DNA from: RGIG7213 sp045545665
Lineage (GTDB): Bacteria; Bacillota; Clostridia; Oscillospirales; CAG-272
Direction: 5' to 3'
Length of the DNA stretch: 18,819 nt
NCBI GenBank assembly: GCA_045545665.1
Contig: JAZQBL010000005.1
Coordinates: forward strand, 1-18,819
Within the stretch, counting starts at the first letter, position 1, and every line of letters begins with the position of its first letter. Position numbers and translations under genes: made by a program. Positions 15,487 to 18,819 of the stretch are shown piece by piece. The notes beneath the pieces were generated by a model that saw only the letters and a list, made by a program, of their open reading frames with translations, was not told where the DNA came from and made no database searches.

Positions 15487-15600
15487 GGAGCAAGCCCCCG
15501 CCCTACATCATACGGGTCGTCGTGGGCGCCGACCCCTACCGATTTTATCTATTATCTCTTATCTATCATCTATTATCTATTATCTCATTTTTGCCCCCGC
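15486..15600 (+). repeat. Composite repeat: hairpin A remnant, REP palindrome and TATCT tract
   Basis: GGAGCAAGCCCCCGCCCTAC, CATCATAC, REP palindrome at 15514-15535 (arms GGGTCGtCG and CGcCGACCC), CTACCGATTTT and a TATCT tract at 15545-15587. This is the same module order as 7199-7320. It is inserted between two blocks of the GTGATAT hairpin array. Confidence 0.85.
15514..15535 (+). repeat. REP-like palindrome B, copy 6
   Basis: Identical over 22 bp to copy 1 at 201-222, including the TGGG loop. Confidence 0.85.
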
Positions 15601-15625
15601 CTTACGTTGCATTTTTATCCGTTAG

Positions 15626-15750
15626 GTAATATGCCGACTTCGTCGGCGTGATATTTTCGCTCCGCGAAAGTGATATGAAACCTGACGGTTTCGTGATATG
15701 CTGACTCCGTCAGCGTGATATTCTATCCGCCTATGGCGGATAGAGTTATA
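15626..15750 (+). repeat. GTGATAT-separated hairpin array, block 2
   Basis: Five consecutive perfect hairpins, the first after GTAATAT and each later one after an exact GTGATAT: GCCGAC/GTCGGC (15633-15647), TTTCGC/GCGAAA (15655-15669), GAAACC/GGTTTC (15677-15692), GCTGAC/GTCAGC (15700-15714) and TCTATCCGCC/GGCGGATAGA (15722-15744). Loops are ttc, tcc, tgac, tcc and tat. The last two repeat the pair of block 1 with changed loops. Confidence 0.92.
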
Positions 15751-15897
15751 TAGCCCCCGCCCTACATTTCTCATTTCTCACGTCGCAAAAGAGCTGATAA
15801 TGCTGTATAATAATACGAGTATTTTGTGCAATTTGTATAAATTTTCGCCAATCATATAGGGCAAGTATACGAAATTTATTTTTTTACTCATTCCTTA
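15751..15897 (+). other. A+T-rich leader upstream of the dockerin protein
   Basis: After a short CCCCCGCCCTAC remnant (about 15752-15764) the sequence is A+T-rich with no gene. A TATAAT occurs at 15806-15811 without a fitting -35. Nothing else recognisable is present. Confidence 0.5.
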
Positions 15898-15926
15898 TTG
15901 ATTAAACCCTTAAAATGTGATACAAT
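15898..15926 (+). promoter_or_regulatory. SigA-type promoter of the dockerin protein gene
   Basis: TTGATT (15898-15903) and TACAAT (15921-15926) are 17 bp apart, 30 bp before the start codon. GGGAGGA (15946-15952) follows as ribosome binding site. Confidence 0.75.
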
Positions 15927-15956
15927 TAAACATAAAAAATAAAATGGGAGGACTGT

Positions 15957-18819
15957 ATGAAAATATCATTAAAACGCACTGTTGCTCTTTTAATTGCGGC
16001 AGTTATGGTTATTTCAATTATGCCTTTCACGGCATACTCGGCTGACTGGATCCCGGCAGATTTTAAAAACTACGTATTTGATGCGGAATACTATGCTTAT
16101 TTGTATCCCGACGTAGCAAAAGAGTACGGCTCGACAGAGGCTGAGCTTTACGCACATTTCCAGGAATACGGAGTTGATCAAAAGAAGAGAGGAAGCCCGA
16201 CTTTCTCCGTCGATCATTATCTCTATTTCAATGCCGACCTTAAAGCACAGTTCGGCACGGACTACAGATCGGCGCTTTTGCACTACTGCAGCACAAATAC
16301 CCCCACGACACTGTATCAATCAGCACCTAACAAATTTTATGCAGGCTCGTTTGATGCCGTAATATCACGTGATTCCGACACGGAAAGCGGCGCATTCAAC
16401 GTAGGCGTTGCATCAACTGCAACGGATGCCGCAGTCGGAAAATATAACGTACAGGCTTTGGCGGCTGACATTACCGACACAAAGCAGATCTGGACGTTTA
16501 CTTACAACTCGAACGGCTCTTACACGATAAAAAACAAGTACACGGGAACGGTTCTTGACGTTAACGGCGGCTCGAAGCTAAGCGGTACGAACGTAAGCAC
16601 GTACAACCCAAACGGCTCGGAAGCACAGCAGTGGCGTCTTTTTGAAAGACTTCCCGGTCAGTACGTCATCGCCCCCGTTCACGCATCGAACTTTACCGTA
16701 CTTGATATAGGCGGATCAACATCGGAAGGTAAAAACATACAGACGTACAAATACAACCACACCCCCGCACAGTTTTTCAACATTCAGGTCCTCATACCCG
16801 ATGCTGTAAAGGATATCGTATTCGATTATGAATACTACGGTGCAAAATATCCCGAGGTTTCCTCCAAAATGGCATGGTCGGACGACCCTGAGACCTTTCT
16901 TTATGAGCACTTCACAAAGTTCGGTCTTATGGAAGGCAAGCAGGGAAGCCCCGTGTTCAGCGCAAGATACTATCTTGACAATAATGCTTCCGTAAAAAAT
17001 TCCACAGGTAACCACCTTACGGCGGCACTTATGCATTACAGCAACACCGGCAGAAATACAGCAGGTCTTAAAACTGCTCCCCCCGCATATATCTATGACT
17101 CATTTGAGGCAACCGTAAACTTCGTGGAAAAATCAACGAATCTCGGTCTTGCATCGACTGCGACTAATACTTCAACCAACAATTGGAACGTTGAGACCGT
17201 AACTCAGTCATACACGGATACAAAGCAGGTGTGGAAATTTACGTACGACTCTGCAACAAAATCTTACGTTATGACGAACAAAGCGTATCCCAACGCCGCA
17301 ATTGATGTTTCCGGTGCTGCAATTGCAAATAACACTAACGTTGCAACGTACACGAATACTGGTACCGACGACTTACACCGTCATATGTACCTTTACGAAA
17401 GACTCCCCGGAGAATACGTAATTTCCCCCGCGCATTCAAGCGGTAAGGCTATTGATATATCCGGCGGATCTTCCTCGGCAGGAAAAAACATCGGTCTTTA
17501 TCAGTATAACGGAACTTTAGCGCAGAGAGTCAATATTCTGACTTTCTTTGATCAGACTTACAAGTCCACGGTCTTCGATGAAGTATTTTTCAAAAATAAA
17601 TACTATTCGGATCCCGAAATATATCCGCTTAAAGGCGCAGGACTTTACGACTACTTTATAGGCAGAGGTATACAAAGAGGAATGCAGGGAAGCCCCGTAT
17701 TCGACGTATCGTACTACCTTGAAAACAACGCTGACGTAAAGACAGCTTGCGGTGACTGCTTCTACGATGCCTTTTTGCACTACATAAACACGGGAGCAAC
17801 GGCTAAAAAATACGTAACGGCACCTGCTGCATATTTCGGTGATACGTTTACAGGTACTATCAACAGCACGACAGCTGACGTAAATATCGGCGTTGCCGAC
17901 ACAGGAGCAAACTCCTCCACGTATATGGTCAAGTCGAGAGACAAAGATGACAAGGCTGATGCACAGAGATGGATGTTCGTACGAAATGAAGACGGCTCAT
18001 ACACACTTACAAACGTGCTTTCCGGCGGCGTAATGAACGCAAGCGGCGGATCTATTGAAAATAATACGCTCATAAACACGTACACGTCGAACGGTTCTAT
18101 AGCACAGAAGTGGTTCTTCTTTGAAAGACTGCCCGGTCAGTACGTAATATCCCCCGTTCATTCTTCCGGTACACTTGCCCTCGGTGTTCAGGGCAGTAAA
18201 CTCGTTGAAGGAACACAGTCGGATCTTTACACCTACTGTCAGGTTCCCGCACAGCTTTACGACGTAACGATACTTGAATATCCCGGTGTTCACAACTACG
18301 ACGTCAACGGTGACGGTATCGTAAACGCCAAGGACGTTCTTCAGATAACAAAGCATATGAACAAGCCCTTGATCTATGCGTATCTCACCACCTCGGACGT
18401 AAACCGCGACGGTGTGATAGATAATACGGATCTTGATCTTGTTAAGCAGAACATGGGAGAGGAATACAGCATCTGGTATAAAGACCTTACAGCAGATGAT
18501 TCGTTTACAACACCTCTTCATCCCGAAGAAGCGAAGAAGCACACACTTCTTTCATACGACAATATCCCCTTTGAAACGTACGAAGCCGTATACGCAGGCT
18601 TTATGAACAAGGGCTGTGAAATATACAGCGACGATATCAAGGGCCACCTTTACACGACTACTTTCGTAGACGGCGAACACTTCTACCATATGTACTGGTC
18701 GAAGGGCAGCCGCCAGCTCCGTATAGTTGAGGCTCTCGGCGATGCTGATGCACTTCCCGCAAAAAATATGTATTTTGCAAATGCGGATAAGACTCCGACT
18801 ATAACACAGCTCAAGTCAA
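15957..18819 (+). CDS. Large secreted dockerin protein with triple YPD-module/beta-trefoil repeats (3' end outside window)
   Basis: The frame is open from ATG 15957 to the window edge (954 codons, no stop), so the protein is partial. Signal peptide about 1-29. Three tandem repeats start at Phe41, Phe289 and Phe540 (period 248-251). Each has a YPD module of about 70 residues (FD-x2-(Y/F)(Y/F), later GSP-x-F-x3-(H/Y)YL, HY) and then a ricin-type beta-trefoil of about 170 residues (KQIW at 176-179, AQQW at 223-226, ERLPG in each; the second repeat has lost its last QxW). A type I dockerin follows, with calcium loops DVNGDGIVNAKD (782-793) and DVNRDGVIDNTD (814-825). From about 832 a new domain begins; the partial text resembles regions I recall before secreted metallo-beta-lactamase-fold domains (inference). 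Probably carbohydrate-binding and attached through the dockerin to a cohesin partner. Confidence 0.88.
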   Translation, partial: MKISLKRTVALLIAAVMVISIMPFTAYSADWIPADFKNYVFDAEYYAYLYPDVAKEYGSTEAELYAHFQEYGVDQKKRGSPTFSVDHYLYFNADLKAQFGTDYRSALLHYCSTNTPTTLYQSAPNKFYAGSFDAVISRDSDTESGAFNVGVASTATDAAVGKYNVQALAADITDTKQIWTFTYNSNGSYTIKNKYTGTVLDVNGGSKLSGTNVSTYNPNGSEAQQWRLFERLPGQYVIAPVHASNFTVLDIGGSTSEGKNIQTYKYNHTPAQFFNIQVLIPDAVKDIVFDYEYYGAKYPEVSSKMAWSDDPETFLYEHFTKFGLMEGKQGSPVFSARYYLDNNASVKNSTGNHLTAALMHYSNTGRNTAGLKTAPPAYIYDSFEATVNFVEKSTNLGLASTATNTSTNNWNVETVTQSYTDTKQVWKFTYDSATKSYVMTNKAYPNAAIDVSGAAIANNTNVATYTNTGTDDLHRHMYLYERLPGEYVISPAHSSGKAIDISGGSSSAGKNIGLYQYNGTLAQRVNILTFFDQTYKSTVFDEVFFKNKYYSDPEIYPLKGAGLYDYFIGRGIQRGMQGSPVFDVSYYLENNADVKTACGDCFYDAFLHYINTGATAKKYVTAPAAYFGDTFTGTINSTTADVNIGVADTGANSSTYMVKSRDKDDKADAQRWMFVRNEDGSYTLTNVLSGGVMNASGGSIENNTLINTYTSNGSIAQKWFFFERLPGQYVISPVHSSGTLALGVQGSKLVEGTQSDLYTYCQVPAQLYDVTILEYPGVHNYDVNGDGIVNAKDVLQITKHMNKPLIYAYLTTSDVNRDGVIDNTDLDLVKQNMGEEYSIWYKDLTADDSFTTPLHPEEAKKHTLLSYDNIPFETYEAVYAGFMNKGCEIYSDDIKGHLYTTTFVDGEHFYHMYWSKGSRQLRIVEALGDADALPAKNMYFANADKTPTITQLKS

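Noticed and set aside
15430..15750. Hairpin array as a CRISPR
   Set aside because: The constant unit is only 7 bp and the variable parts are palindromic and of unequal length; no cas genes or 25-40 bp repeats.
17997..18542. 181-codon minus-strand frame and others at 16014-18085
   Set aside because: All are antisense to the continuous dockerin protein frame, which has a signal peptide, repeats and calcium-binding loops.

Overview
The window looks like chromosomal DNA from an anaerobic Clostridia member, most likely a gut Oscillospiraceae/Ruminococcaceae-type Firmicute. This is inferred from consensus SigA promoters (TTGAAT-17-TATAAT, TTTACA-17-TATAAT, TTGATT-17-TACAAT), strong AAGGAGG ribosome binding sites, a Spo0J-type ParB, the Clostridia-style serine--tRNA ligase, and a large secreted protein carrying a type I dockerin. 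No phage, plasmid or transposase gene is visible.

Layout. (1) 1-3377: a TTG-started 4-alpha-glucanotransferase gene (malQ, +) and a convergent BspA-like leucine-rich-repeat lipoprotein gene (-), each with a clear promoter and terminator. The pair is enclosed by two inverted copies of a composite, hairpin-rich repeat of about 230-260 bp. (2) 3400-7037: four minus-strand genes, reading parB, serS, a small two-TM membrane protein, then a membrane-anchored MORN-repeat protein. (3) 7038-7669: a divergent intergenic region filled with repeat modules. (4) 7670-15355: a tight plus-strand six-gene operon: ABC ATPase, ABC-2 (GldF-like) permease, GldG-like auxiliary protein, DUF4340-like protein, a secreted/anchored CHAP cell-wall hydrolase, and an AI-2E/YtvI-family permease, closed by a terminator. 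(5) 15362-15790: a second repeat-rich intergenic region with arrays of short perfect hairpins separated by the heptamer GTGATAT. (6) 15957-end: a very large secreted protein, open to the window edge. It has three repeats of about 250 residues (YPD-type module plus ricin-like beta-trefoil), a dockerin, and the start of a C-terminal domain that probably leads into a metallo-beta-lactamase fold.

The most unusual content is non-coding. It is a family of modular, interchangeable hairpins in which stem sequences change on both arms at once, whole hairpins are swapped in the same slot, and the short linkers stay constant. This occurs in all four intergenic regions longer than 300 bp and looks like a REP/BIME-style mobile or structural repeat system. 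The Gld-type transporter joined in one operon to a CHAP hydrolase and an AI-2E-family permease is the most interesting protein-coding association.
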